Shown: piece after piece, positions 37,603-44,955 of the stretch
How the letters are laid out: the number at the start of each line of letters is the position of its first letter
How positions within the stretch are numbered: the stretch's first letter is position 1
Source: Myxococcales bacterium
GTDB lineage: Bacteria; Myxococcota_A; Polyangia; Palsa-1104
Reading direction: 5' to 3'
NCBI GenBank assembly: GCA_028287105.1
Contig: JAQBQH010000212.1
Span: 1-44,955, forward strand
Length of the DNA: 44,955 nucleotides
The notes under the pieces: generated by a model
Seen by the model: only the letters and a program-made list of their open reading frames with translations
What the model was told of the DNA's origin: nothing
Databases searched by the model: none
Made by a program: the position numbers and the translations under genes

Positions 37603-37836
37603 GGCGGGTCCTGTCATCGCTTGCCATGATGCCGAACGAGCGACGAAAGATGCGATTCGAGCAGTGACGGCAGCGATCGACGCCCGGCCTAAACGAAAGC
37701 GAGAGTGGCGTGCGGCGGGTGGCATCGCATGTCATTTTTCGCCGGAGCGCAGGGCGGAGCGCAGACAGACAGCGACATCGTTCATCAGCGCAGCCCGAGC
37801 ACCGCCGAAAAAAGACATGCGATGACAGGACCCGCC
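37603..37836. repeat. Nested inverted-repeat element in a convergent intergenic gap (MITE-like or structured RNA)
   Basis: The outer arms are an exact 18-bp inverted repeat: GGCGGGTCCTGTCATCGC at 37603-37620 and its complement at 37819-37836. A second arm, 37723-37745 (CATCGCATGTCATTTTTCGC...), pairs with 37802-37824 at 21 of 23 positions. The right arm overlaps both partners, so the two left arms are competing copies of the same sequence. The inner loop (37746-37801) contains repeated GGAGCGCAG text. The gap between RNase J and the diguanylate cyclase gene is 303 bp, the longest gene-free stretch in the window. No convincing gene lies in it. Confidence 0.75.
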
Positions 37837-37868
37837 GCCCCGTCACCGGAGCTTCGCTCTGTAGGAAG

Positions 37869-38939
37869 CTAACGCGCCCCGGACTGCACGACGGTATCGC
37901 GGCCGCTCTTCTTGGCGCGATACAGCGCGACGTCGGCGGCTTCGAGCAGCGACTCCGCTGTCTGCGCATCTTGCGGACAGGCAGCTACGCCAATCGAGAC
38001 GGTGAGGCGGCCGAGCGGCTGCTTGTCGGCGTGGGCGATGGGCGCCACGGCCACGCGCACGCGCACCTTCTCGGCCAGCTCCACCGCCGCGTCGCGCGTC
38101 ACGTCGTGCAACAGCACCGCGAACTCTTCGCCGCCGTAGCGCGCCACGACGTCGACCGTGCGGCGGTCCTCCGAGATCATGCGCGCGACCGTGCGCAGCG
38201 CTTCGTCACCGGCGGGATGCCCCTGCCGATCGTTGTACTTCTTGAAGTGGTCGACGTCGATCATGAGCAGCGCCGTCGGCGTGCCCGCGCGCAGCGACCG
38301 CTCCACCGACAGCTGCAGCTGCTCGTGGAAGTAGCGATGGTTGAACAGCCCGGTCAGCCCGTCGGTGACCGCGAGCCGGTTGAGCCGCGCGTTCGCCTCT
38401 TCGAGCAGATGCGTGCGCTCCTTGACCTTGTCCTCGAGGTGCGACTTGGCCAGCTCGAGCTCATTGTTCTTGCGCTTGAGATCCTCGAACAGGATCTCGT
38501 TCTGCCGGTGCAAACGGAATGTCTTGAGCAGGTTCTCGACCGTGAGGCGCAGGTCCGGCTCGTCCCACGGCTTCGGGATGTAGCGGTTGAGCCCCGCCTT
38601 GTTGATGGCGGCGACCACGGCATCGAGACCGGCCTGACCGGTCAACAGGATCTTCGTCGTGCCCGGAGAGCGCTTGTGCACCTCTTCGAGCAGCTCCACG
38701 CCCTTCATGCCGGGCATGATCTGGTCCGCGATCATGACCGCCAGCGGCTCACCCTCGCGGTTGAGCTCCTCGACCAGCTCGAGAGCGTCCTTGGCCGACT
38801 GCGCCACTTCGATCATGCATTCGTCACCGAAGCGCGCACCGAGCTGCTGCCGCAACGCCGTGAGGATTCCCTCTTCGTCGTCGACGCAGATGATGTGCTC
38901 TTTCACGTGATCCTTCGCCAAGAGCTCCAATCCGATCAC
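37869..38939 (-). CDS. Response regulator with diguanylate cyclase (GGEEF) output
   Basis: A 356-residue protein from GTG at 38939, overlapping the upstream kinase stop (GTGA). The receiver domain (about 14-135) has Asp20/Asp21, phosphoacceptor Asp72 in IADQIMPG, LLTGQ and Lys123 in IPKPW. A coiled coil (145-188) leads to the GGDEF domain: DVDHFKKYND for Mg-GTP and the active loop RYGGEEF (GGEEF at 269-273). The product-inhibition site RTVD (260-263) lies five residues before it, as in inhibited cyclases. It should make c-di-GMP when phosphorylated. The coupled membrane kinase is the obvious partner. Confidence 0.95.
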   Translation of the reverse strand: MIGLELLAKDHVKEHIICVDDEEGILTALRQQLGARFGDECMIEVAQSAKDALELVEELNREGEPLAVMIADQIMPGMKGVELLEEVHKRSPGTTKILLTGQAGLDAVVAAINKAGLNRYIPKPWDEPDLRLTVENLLKTFRLHRQNEILFEDLKRKNNELELAKSHLEDKVKERTHLLEEANARLNRLAVTDGLTGLFNHRYFHEQLQLSVERSLRAGTPTALLMIDVDHFKKYNDRQGHPAGDEALRTVARMISEDRRTVDVVARYGGEEFAVLLHDVTRDAAVELAEKVRVRVAVAPIAHADKQPLGRLTVSIGVAACPQDAQTAESLLEAADVALYRAKKSGRDTVVQSGAR

Positions 38940-41725
38940 CCCATCCCTGTCCCAGGCGTGGCGCGCACAGCGGCCGGCGCCAGCGCTCTTGGCGGTCCCT
39001 CGATGGGGATGCGAACCGTAAACCTGGTGCAGCCCGGCAAGGACGTAACGTCGATCTTCCCGCCGTGCTTATCCACGATCTGTTTTACGATTCCCAACCC
39101 CAATCCGGTCCCCTCCCCTTTTGGTTTTGTCGTGAAAAAGGGCTCGAAGATGCGCGGCATGACGTCCGGCGGAATTCCCGGCCCGTTATCCTGCACGGTG
39201 ACCGCGACCTGCGCCCCTTCGACGCGTGTCTCGATCACGACCTCTCCTTTTCCCCCCAACGCTTGAACCGCATTATGAATCAGGTTCGTCCATACCTGAT
39301 TCAACTCGTCCACGTAGACCGGCACCGCCGGTATTTCGGCATAATCGCGTGTGACGTTTATACCATACTTGAGCTCACTGTGCAGAATCACCAATGTATT
39401 CTCGATACCTTCATGCAAGTCGGTCGCCGACACCTTGGCTTGATCGAGATGTGAGTAGCCCTTGAGCGCGCCGACGATGCGCGTGATGCGGCGGATCGCC
39501 GTGCGAATCGCGTGCGTGTTGCGAAACAGATACGCGTACTGCTCGAGATAGCCGGTCAGCGCTTCCAGCGAACGGATGTTCGCCGCCCCCGGATCCTCGC
39601 CGTCGTGCGCCGGCGACTGTGCCAGCTGCGCCAGGTTGTAGGCGGCTTCGGCCGCGCCGATCTCGACGAGCGTACGACATGCGTTCTCTGCATTTGGGAC
39701 TCCGAGCTGGGCCAACTTGGTTGCCAGCTCGCGCGCTTGACGCCTGACCAGCGCCGGCGCCTCGACGCGCGCGCCCGCCAACCGCGGCGCCAGCTGCTCG
39801 ACGAGCGCGAAGAAGCGCATGCGATCCTCGGGCGGCAGCTTGGTATCGCTGAGCTCGCGCGCGCGCCGCGCCAGCCGCTGCACGTTCTCCGCCAGGTTGT
39901 CGACCGCGCCCTGGATGGCCGCCGCCGGCGAGTTGACCTCGTGCGCCACACCGGCCACGAGCTGCCCGAGCCCGGCCATGCGCTCGGAGTGCACGAGCGC
40001 CGCCTGCGCCGCGCGCAGCTCGTCGAGGAGCTTGCCGAGCTCACGGTTGGCGACGACCAGCTCGAAGGTGCGCTCCTTGACCTTGATCTCCAGCTCCTCG
40101 GACGACTTCTGCACCTCGTCGTAGAGCCGCGCGTTCGAGATCGCCGTCGCCGCCTGGTTGGCGAAGGTCGCGACGAGCCGCAGATCGCCGTCGGTGAACG
40201 GCGAGTCGGTCCCGCGCGTGACGACGAGGAGGCCCAGGTTGCGATCCTTCTGCTCGAGCGGCACTGCCAGGAGCGGACCGGCGACCCGTGCGTTGTCGGC
40301 CGGCAGCTTGAGCTCGTCGTCCTGATGCACGTCCTCGATGCGCACGGGCCCGCCGCGCCGCTGCAGCACCTCGCCGAGCGCCGGCAACAGCTCGGCACCC
40401 TGCAGCCGCACGCCGGCGCCGATGGAGAGGCCGCCGTCGGGCCGCGTCAAGAGCAGCGCGCAGCGCTCGGCACCGAGGACCTGCGCCACCTCGTCGACGA
40501 TCTTGCGCAGCACCTCGTCGAGACCGAGCACCGACGACACGGCGCGACCGATCTCGTGCAGCGTGACGATCTCGCGCATGCGCGCCGCCAGGCGCTCCTG
40601 ATTCTCCTTCACGGCGCGGGTCATCTGCGCGAAGGCGACGGCGAGGTCGCCGATCTCGTCGCCGGTCTCCTGCACGATGCGATGGTCGAGATCGCCGCGC
40701 GCCACCGCCAGCGCGCCGGCGTGGAGGTGACCGAGCGGCCGCGTCAGCCGTCGCGACAGGAGCGCCGCGAGCGCCAGCGCGAACAGCACCGCCGACGCGC
40801 CGCCGAGCGCCAGCGAGCGCCAGGCCGACAACTTGGCGGCGACGAGCGCGTCCTCGTCGACGGCGACGGCGAGCATGCCGAGCCGATGGCCTTCGTAGTC
40901 CTGGAGCGGCGCGTAGCCGACCGAGAACATGCGACCGTAGGCGTTGGCCTCGATGACGCGCGTCGAGCCCTTGAGCACCGCATCCGACACCAGCTCCGGC
41001 GCGGCGAAGCCGACCTCGCGGCGGCCGTCGACGGCGACGAACGAAGAGGCCGTGGGCGCGGCGAGCTGATAGACGACGACGTCGGCCGAGAGCTGCGCCT
41101 TCAAGCGATCGGCGAACTCGGCATCGAGCGGCACCGACACCACGACCGCGCCGCGCAGCTGATAGGCATCGTCGACGACCGGCGCCGACGCGCGAATGAC
41201 AATCGGGCTCCCCGGCGACGGTCCGCGCGCGATGGTGACGCGCCGCTCGTAGCTGAGCGCGCCGCGAATCGCCTCCGCCGACGACAGCGTCGACGCCACC
41301 TGCGCCCCGCCCACGACGCGCCGTCCGACCACCTTGCCGGTCTCGTCGGCGATCTCGACCAGGCCCGGCATGAGCTGCTGCTCTTTGCGCTGCAGGAGCT
41401 CGCCGGTCGACTGCGGATCGAGGAGGAGGAGGTCGCTGAGGCCCGCCTGCTCCGAGAGGCGGATGGCCTCCTCGAACACTTCCTTGACGTTGGTGAGGAC
41501 GAGGTTGAGCGCGACGCGCATGGTGCGCTCGGTCTGCGTCTTGACGCCCGACTTCAAGCCGGCGAGCACCAGCCGCATCGCTACCGTCGACGCACCGAGC
41601 ACCGGCAAGAGCGCCGCGATGGTCAGCATGAGCGCCAGCTTGTGGCGCAGTCGCAGATAGCCGAAGAACCCCACCGGCCGCGCCCGCGCGCGATCGGTGG
41701 CGCGCCGCCGTGGCGTGTCCTTCAT
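38936..41725 (-). CDS. Membrane histidine kinase: extracytoplasmic sensor-HAMP-GAF-DHp with large insert-HATPase
   Basis: A 929-residue kinase from the ATG at 41725, overlapping the upstream binding-protein stop by ATGA. Spans lie at about 27-52 and 304-324 and enclose a 250-residue periplasmic sensor of Cache type by size. HAMP follows (about 325-378), then GAF (388-535) and a coiled coil. The H-box GVAHEVNSPAAA has His595. About 100 extra residues (620-735) separate it from the second DHp helix (RITRIVGALKGYSHLD). The ATPase has NLIHNAVQAL, DNGPGIP, FEPFFTTK and GTGLGLGIV. The ligand may be presented by the co-encoded binding protein (inference). Confidence 0.93.
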   Translation of the reverse strand: MKDTPRRRATDRARARPVGFFGYLRLRHKLALMLTIAALLPVLGASTVAMRLVLAGLKSGVKTQTERTMRVALNLVLTNVKEVFEEAIRLSEQAGLSDLLLLDPQSTGELLQRKEQQLMPGLVEIADETGKVVGRRVVGGAQVASTLSSAEAIRGALSYERRVTIARGPSPGSPIVIRASAPVVDDAYQLRGAVVVSVPLDAEFADRLKAQLSADVVVYQLAAPTASSFVAVDGRREVGFAAPELVSDAVLKGSTRVIEANAYGRMFSVGYAPLQDYEGHRLGMLAVAVDEDALVAAKLSAWRSLALGGASAVLFALALAALLSRRLTRPLGHLHAGALAVARGDLDHRIVQETGDEIGDLAVAFAQMTRAVKENQERLAARMREIVTLHEIGRAVSSVLGLDEVLRKIVDEVAQVLGAERCALLLTRPDGGLSIGAGVRLQGAELLPALGEVLQRRGGPVRIEDVHQDDELKLPADNARVAGPLLAVPLEQKDRNLGLLVVTRGTDSPFTDGDLRLVATFANQAATAISNARLYDEVQKSSEELEIKVKERTFELVVANRELGKLLDELRAAQAALVHSERMAGLGQLVAGVAHEVNSPAAAIQGAVDNLAENVQRLARRARELSDTKLPPEDRMRFFALVEQLAPRLAGARVEAPALVRRQARELATKLAQLGVPNAENACRTLVEIGAAEAAYNLAQLAQSPAHDGEDPGAANIRSLEALTGYLEQYAYLFRNTHAIRTAIRRITRIVGALKGYSHLDQAKVSATDLHEGIENTLVILHSELKYGINVTRDYAEIPAVPVYVDELNQVWTNLIHNAVQALGGKGEVVIETRVEGAQVAVTVQDNGPGIPPDVMPRIFEPFFTTKPKGEGTGLGLGIVKQIVDKHGGKIDVTSLPGCTRFTVRIPIEGPPRALAPAAVRATPGTGMG

Positions 41726-43275
41726 TTCCGGTACACCCGCTGGAAGTAGACCGTCGACGACGGGTGCACGCGCAAGGCGCCGAGGTTCGCCCGCGCCGCC
41801 ACCACCGCCTCGCCGTGCGCCAGCGGCACCCACGGCGCCTCATGCGAGATCAGATCCTGCGCCTTCTTGTAGAAGCGCTCGCGCTCGTGGCGATCGGAAG
41901 ACTCCTGCGCCCACGACAGGATTCCGTGCAGCTCGGCGTTCTTGAAGAACGCGAGATTGCGCGCGGTGCCGGGCTCGGCGTTCTCCGGATCGAAGAGCAC
42001 GTACAAGAAGTTGTCCGGATCGGCGGTGTCGGCCGTCCAGCCGAGGAGGCACAGGTCGTGCTCGCCGTTCTGGGTCATGCGCACCTGGGTCTCGAAGTCG
42101 TTGACGACCACTTCGACGTCCATGCCGACGTCACGCAGGTTGTGCTGGATGATGCGCGCCACCGTCTCCGGGGCCGGCATGTACGTGCGCGGCGTGTCCA
42201 TGACGAAGAGCCTGGGCCGCTTGGCCGGGCGCGTGTAGTGCGCCGCGGCGAGCAGCTTCATCGCCTCGTTGCGATCGTAGTGGTAGTCGGTCTCGTCGAC
42301 GTGGCTCCACATCGCCGGCGGCACCGGCGTCGACGCCGGCTTGGCGAGCCCCTGGTAGATCAGCTTCACGATCGCGGTCTTGTTGATGGCGAAGTTGACG
42401 GCCCGCCTGACGCGCACGTCGTCGAACGGCGGATGCGTCGTGTTCATCGCCAGGTAGGCGACGTTGTTGGCGGCGACGCGGAGCAGCGTGAGCTCCGGGT
42501 GCAGCGCCACGAACTGCAGATCCTCGGGCGACAGGTTCTCGGCCACGTCGATGGCGCCGCCTTCGAGGGCGACGAGCCGCTGCCGCGCATCGCGAATGGC
42601 GACGAAGACCAGGTGCTGGATCTTGGGCGCCCCGCCCCAGTAGTTCGGGTTCGACGCCAGCATGATGCGCTCGCCGGGAGACCACTCGACGAAACGGAAC
42701 GGCCCGGTGCCGACGGGATGGCGCGCGAACTCCGAGCCCCATTTGCGCACCGCCGCCGGCGACACGATCGACACGGGAAACATCGCCAGGTTGGACAAGA
42801 ACGGCGCGTACGAGCGTTCGATTGTGATCCGCACCGTCGACGAATCGAGCGCCTCGACCGCCTGGATGTTGCGAAAGGTGTTCTCCCAGTAGGTGAAGTC
42901 GTCCTGGTGAAACGGATGGTGCGGGTCGCGCTGGCGATCGAAGCTGAACACCACCGCCGCGGCGTCGAAGGGCGTGCCGTCGTGGAAGCGCACGTTCTTG
43001 CGCAGGTGGAAGGTCCAGACGCGGCCATCGGCGGAATCCCACGACTCCGCCAGCGACGGCTCGATCTCGGCCGAGTCGGGCTTGTAGCGCACCAGGTGGT
43101 CGAAGATCTGCTCGGTCACCTCCGCCGATTCGGAGTCGGTGACGCGCGCCGGATCGAGCGCGATGGCGTCGTTGGCGCGGCCCACCAGCAGCGGCTGATC
43201 GCTCGCCAGCTTGTCCGGCGTACAGCCGACGAGCGCGAGGAGGACCCCGACAACGGCACCGCTGAGACGACGCAC
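41722..43275 (-). CDS. Peptide/oligopeptide-type ABC solute-binding lipoprotein (SBP family 5) without transporter genes
   Basis: A 517-residue lipoprotein from GTG at 43275. The signal peptide ends in LLALVGC with Cys18. The SBP_bac_5 fold is clear: PSLAESWDSADGRVWTFHLRKNVRFHDGTPF (shortened family start), VGTGPFRFVEW, NPNYWGG and DVRVRRAVNFAINKTAIV. Members bind peptides, nickel or similar ligands. There are no permease or ATPase genes nearby. Instead the stop overlaps the ATG of a membrane histidine kinase, whose periplasmic domain could sense the loaded protein. A cyclase response regulator follows in the same overlapping run. Confidence 0.93.
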   Translation of the reverse strand: MRRLSGAVVGVLLALVGCTPDKLASDQPLLVGRANDAIALDPARVTDSESAEVTEQIFDHLVRYKPDSAEIEPSLAESWDSADGRVWTFHLRKNVRFHDGTPFDAAAVVFSFDRQRDPHHPFHQDDFTYWENTFRNIQAVEALDSSTVRITIERSYAPFLSNLAMFPVSIVSPAAVRKWGSEFARHPVGTGPFRFVEWSPGERIMLASNPNYWGGAPKIQHLVFVAIRDARQRLVALEGGAIDVAENLSPEDLQFVALHPELTLLRVAANNVAYLAMNTTHPPFDDVRVRRAVNFAINKTAIVKLIYQGLAKPASTPVPPAMWSHVDETDYHYDRNEAMKLLAAAHYTRPAKRPRLFVMDTPRTYMPAPETVARIIQHNLRDVGMDVEVVVNDFETQVRMTQNGEHDLCLLGWTADTADPDNFLYVLFDPENAEPGTARNLAFFKNAELHGILSWAQESSDRHERERFYKKAQDLISHEAPWVPLAHGEAVVAARANLGALRVHPSSTVYFQRVYRK

Positions 43276-43332
43276 CAGGGCGAGGATACGTCAGAAATTG
43301 CCCCGACGCACGACGGCGAGTAGGCTTGGCGG

Positions 43333-43797
43333 GTGCGACGCCTCTCCACGGTCTTCCTTTTCCTCGTTCTGCCCGGCTGCTATTCGCCGGTCACCGAGCT
43401 GGTGACGCCGCACGTCGAAACCGGCGGGACGATTTCGGCTTCGCTCGACGCCGGCCCGCAGCTCCAGACCAAGGCGCTGGCCAAGGGTACGGACGATCCG
43501 ATGACGATCGAGGGGACGTCGGCGGCGCTGGTGTTCGGGCTCATCATTGGCGACGACGAGCTGACGGGGATGGCGGCAAAGCCGCAGCTCCTGGCCGACA
43601 AGGCGGTGCAGATGTCGGTCACGGCGACCTCGCGCGCGCAGATGAGCGTGCACCTTGGCGGCAGGAGCTGCATCGCGACTTCCGCCGTCATCCATCTGAC
43701 CCCCGACGGCGGCGGCCACCTCGATGGTGACTTCGCCGGCGCGGGCGACGGATGTCAGTTCGGCGGAACGTTGGCGGGAGTGCCGATCGAGAAGTGA
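43333..43797 (+). CDS. Small hypothetical lipoprotein
   Basis: A 154-residue protein from GTG at 43333. The signal peptide carries a lipobox LPGC with Cys16. The mature part is Gly/Thr rich with short strands and three further cysteines in the second half (SCIATS, GCQFGG), of which two could form a disulfide. It has no recognised domain. It is divergent from the binding-protein gene (57-bp gap) and meets the TPR gene end to end: its stop ends at 43797 and the TPR stop begins at 43798. Outer-membrane or periplasmic location is inferred from the lipobox. Confidence 0.78.
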   Translation: MRRLSTVFLFLVLPGCYSPVTELVTPHVETGGTISASLDAGPQLQTKALAKGTDDPMTIEGTSAALVFGLIIGDDELTGMAAKPQLLADKAVQMSVTATSRAQMSVHLGGRSCIATSAVIHLTPDGGGHLDGDFAGAGDGCQFGGTLAGVPIEK

Positions 43798-44607
43798 TTA
43801 CTGGCCGCCCATGTCGGGGAGCAGTGGCTCGACGGGCGTCTTGGTTTCTTCGCTCTGGCTCGTGTCGCTCTTCGCGCTGTCGTCGCTCTTGAGAGGCCCG
43901 TCGAGTTTGGCGGTCTTGACCGGCTTGATGGTCTTGACGCCGGCCAGCCGCGCGTAGTTGGCGCGCGCGGTCTCCGAGACGGCCTGCTTGTAGGCGTCGC
44001 GCGCTTCGTCGAGGCGATCGAGGTGCTCGTACGCCATGCCCAGGTTGTTCCACATATAGGCCTCGACCGGCTCGAGCTGCGTCGCCTCCTCGAGCGCATC
44101 GACGGCGTCCTCGTACTTGCCATCGTAGATGAGCGCCAGGCCGAGATTGTTCTGCGCGTAGCTCGACGACGGATTGAGCTCGACGGCTTTTTCGAAGCTG
44201 GCGATGGCCTCGCGCTTCTCGCCGCGCTTGAGCTGCACGCGGCCGAGGGTGTTCCAGGTGGCGGAGCGCTGGGGACCCTTCTTGGTGGCGATGCGCGCGA
44301 GCTTGAGGGCGCGGTTGAGCTCGCCCTGGGCGATGGCGTCGCGCGCGGAGGCGAGGGTGGCGTCGAGGTCGGGGTCCTGAGTGGCGCCGTCTTCGACCTT
44401 GGCGACTTTCGGCGGCTCGACGATCGGACGCGGCGCCGGCACGCGCACCTCTGGCGGCTTGACGGGAGTGGGCGTCGCCTGCGCCGGCGCGCTGACGGTG
44501 GCGCGAGTGGTGGTCGTGATGGGCGGATCCTGCTCCTCGCAGGCGGCGAGGGTGGTGAGAGCGGCGGCACCGAGGAAGACACGAACCGTGGCGTTGAAGT
44601 TGCGCAT
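43798..44607 (-). CDS. TPR-repeat lipoprotein
   Basis: A 269-residue lipoprotein from the ATG at 44607. Its lipobox is LAAC with Cys23. A Pro/Thr-rich linker (about 28-75) leads to at least three TPR units (about 105-215): WNTLGRVQLKRGEKREAIASF, NNLGLALIYDGKYEDAVDAL and NNLGMAYEHLDRLDEARDAY. A charged tail ends with LLPDMGGQ. TPR lipoproteins of this type often scaffold envelope complexes. AAAGGAG at 44622-44616 lies 8 nt before the ATG and supports this start over an upstream in-frame ATG at 44754. Confidence 0.88.
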   Translation of the reverse strand: MRNFNATVRVFLGAAALTTLAACEEQDPPITTTTRATVSAPAQATPTPVKPPEVRVPAPRPIVEPPKVAKVEDGATQDPDLDATLASARDAIAQGELNRALKLARIATKKGPQRSATWNTLGRVQLKRGEKREAIASFEKAVELNPSSSYAQNNLGLALIYDGKYEDAVDALEEATQLEPVEAYMWNNLGMAYEHLDRLDEARDAYKQAVSETARANYARLAGVKTIKPVKTAKLDGPLKSDDSAKSDTSQSEETKTPVEPLLPDMGGQ

Positions 44608-44615
44608 TGGGGGGG

Positions 44616-44622
44616 CTCCTTT
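44616..44622 (-). promoter_or_regulatory. Ribosome binding site of the TPR lipoprotein gene
   Basis: AAAGGAG on the minus strand, 8 nt before the ATG at 44607. It is the best Shine-Dalgarno match in this part of the window and decides the start codon. Confidence 0.75.
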
Positions 44623-44706
44623 CGAGGAGGCCGTAGAGCAGGCGACGTGCCAGGCGGAAGTGGGCGCAGGGCGCGGGGGTGGGGGGCGGAGTGGCGGATT
44701 GGACAC

Positions 44707-44736
44707 GGGCGGCGTGGGTGGCGCGGGGGGCGGGGG
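44707..44736 (+). other. Potential G-quadruplex in the spacer upstream of the TPR gene
   Basis: Four G-runs on the plus strand (3, 3, 6 and 5 G) are joined by loops of 6, 6 and 1 nt, which meets the usual quadruplex pattern. Another G5/G6 pair lies near 44673-44684. The plus strand is the template for the TPR gene. The spacer 44608-44825 holds no gene. Confidence 0.5.
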
Positions 44737-44825
44737 CGGAGAAGTTCCGCGCACGCTCCTCGCGCGCGGTGGATGTAGACGGACCGGTCGTGGGTGGTGC
44801 GGACGGCCGTCGGCCTCGGAGGGGG

Positions 44826-44955
44826 CTACTTCGCGGGGCGGATTTCGAGCGCCTGGGCTGCGGCGCGGTCGACGCGTTGGGCGAAGTCGCCGCTGGAGCG
44901 GTTGGCGGCGGGGGGGAGGCGGGCTTCGGACATGCGGAATTTCGCGTCGAGCTCC
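44826..44955 (-). CDS. 3' end of an unidentified leftward gene (partial, runs off right edge)
   Basis: On the minus strand a frame open from the window edge encodes 42 residues (starting ELDAKFRMSEARLPP, ending ALEIRPAK) before a TAG at 44826-44828. Almost every codon ends in C or G, like the neighbouring genes. The sequence is charged and probably helical. No domain is recognisable from this fragment. Confidence 0.6.
   Translation of the reverse strand, partial: ELDAKFRMSEARLPPAANRSSGDFAQRVDRAAAQALEIRPAK

Noticed and set aside
37571-37825. 84-codon rightward frame from GTG in the gap after RNase J
   Set aside because: It lies within the inverted-repeat element, has a very basic composition and no ribosome site, and its sequence is explained by the repeat arms.
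41722-43275. Part of an oligopeptide ABC transporter operon
   Set aside because: No permease or ATPase gene lies on either side; the neighbours are a small lipoprotein gene and a histidine kinase.

Overview
The window is about 45 kb of dense, high-GC bacterial chromosome. GC3 is very high in the genes, intergenic gaps are short, and stop/start overlaps (ATGA, GTGA) are frequent. The content points to a deltaproteobacterial or Myxococcota-type organism: an MglA-family GTPase, a roadblock/LC7 protein, a GltJ/AgmX-like zinc-ribbon/GYF/TonB-like protein, a cytoplasmic Ser/Thr kinase, several large orphan-type histidine kinases and RNase J. This assignment is inference from gene families. No rRNA, tRNA, CRISPR array, IS element or phage gene was seen.

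Layout. (1) 1-4750: the likely end of a rightward gene, a small membrane protein, then a leftward signalling operon of a kinase-like protein without an ATPase domain, a complete histidine kinase and a 90-aa conserved-looking protein. (2) 4766-6861: larB-larC for the nickel-pincer nucleotide cofactor. (3) 6911-14552: a small secreted protein, then a leftward run hsp20-lon-MglA-like GTPase-histidine kinase-two CNNM/CBS membrane proteins. (4) 14623-16751: an LC7 protein, a zinc-ribbon membrane protein and a secreted VWA protein. (5) 16814-22978: the heat-shock operon hemW-hrcA-grpE-dnaK-dnaJ ending in a single-domain response regulator. (6) 23045-28230: a tRNA-thiolation neighbourhood (cysteine desulfurase + thiI rightward, ttcA leftward) with the GltJ-like gene overlapping ttcA. 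(7) 28319-33519: a leftward operon of class II HDAC-like deacetylase, Ser/Thr kinase, a Thg1-family protein with a degraded active site, a quinone oxidoreductase and threonine ammonia-lyase. (8) 33553-37565: a membrane protein, gpsA and RNase J. (9) 37566-37868: a 303-bp convergent gap filled by a nested inverted-repeat element. (10) 37869-43275: a tightly overlapping trio of solute-binding lipoprotein, membrane histidine kinase and response-regulator/diguanylate cyclase. (11) 43333 to the end: two lipoproteins, a G-rich spacer and the end of a leftward gene.

How it works together. Three themes recur: protein quality control (Hsp20-Lon, HrcA/GrpE/DnaK/DnaJ), tRNA sulfur modification (desulfurase, ThiI, TtcA), and layered signalling in which sensor modules are physically coupled. 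The strongest candidates for something new are the Thg1-like pseudoenzyme in a kinase/deacetylase operon (30522-31220), the binding-protein/kinase/cyclase trio (37869-43275), the nested inverted-repeat element (37603-37836), and the kinase lacking its catalytic domain (2735-4750). Several start codons lie only 5-24 nt from a -10-like hexamer, suggesting that short-leader or leaderless transcripts are common here.
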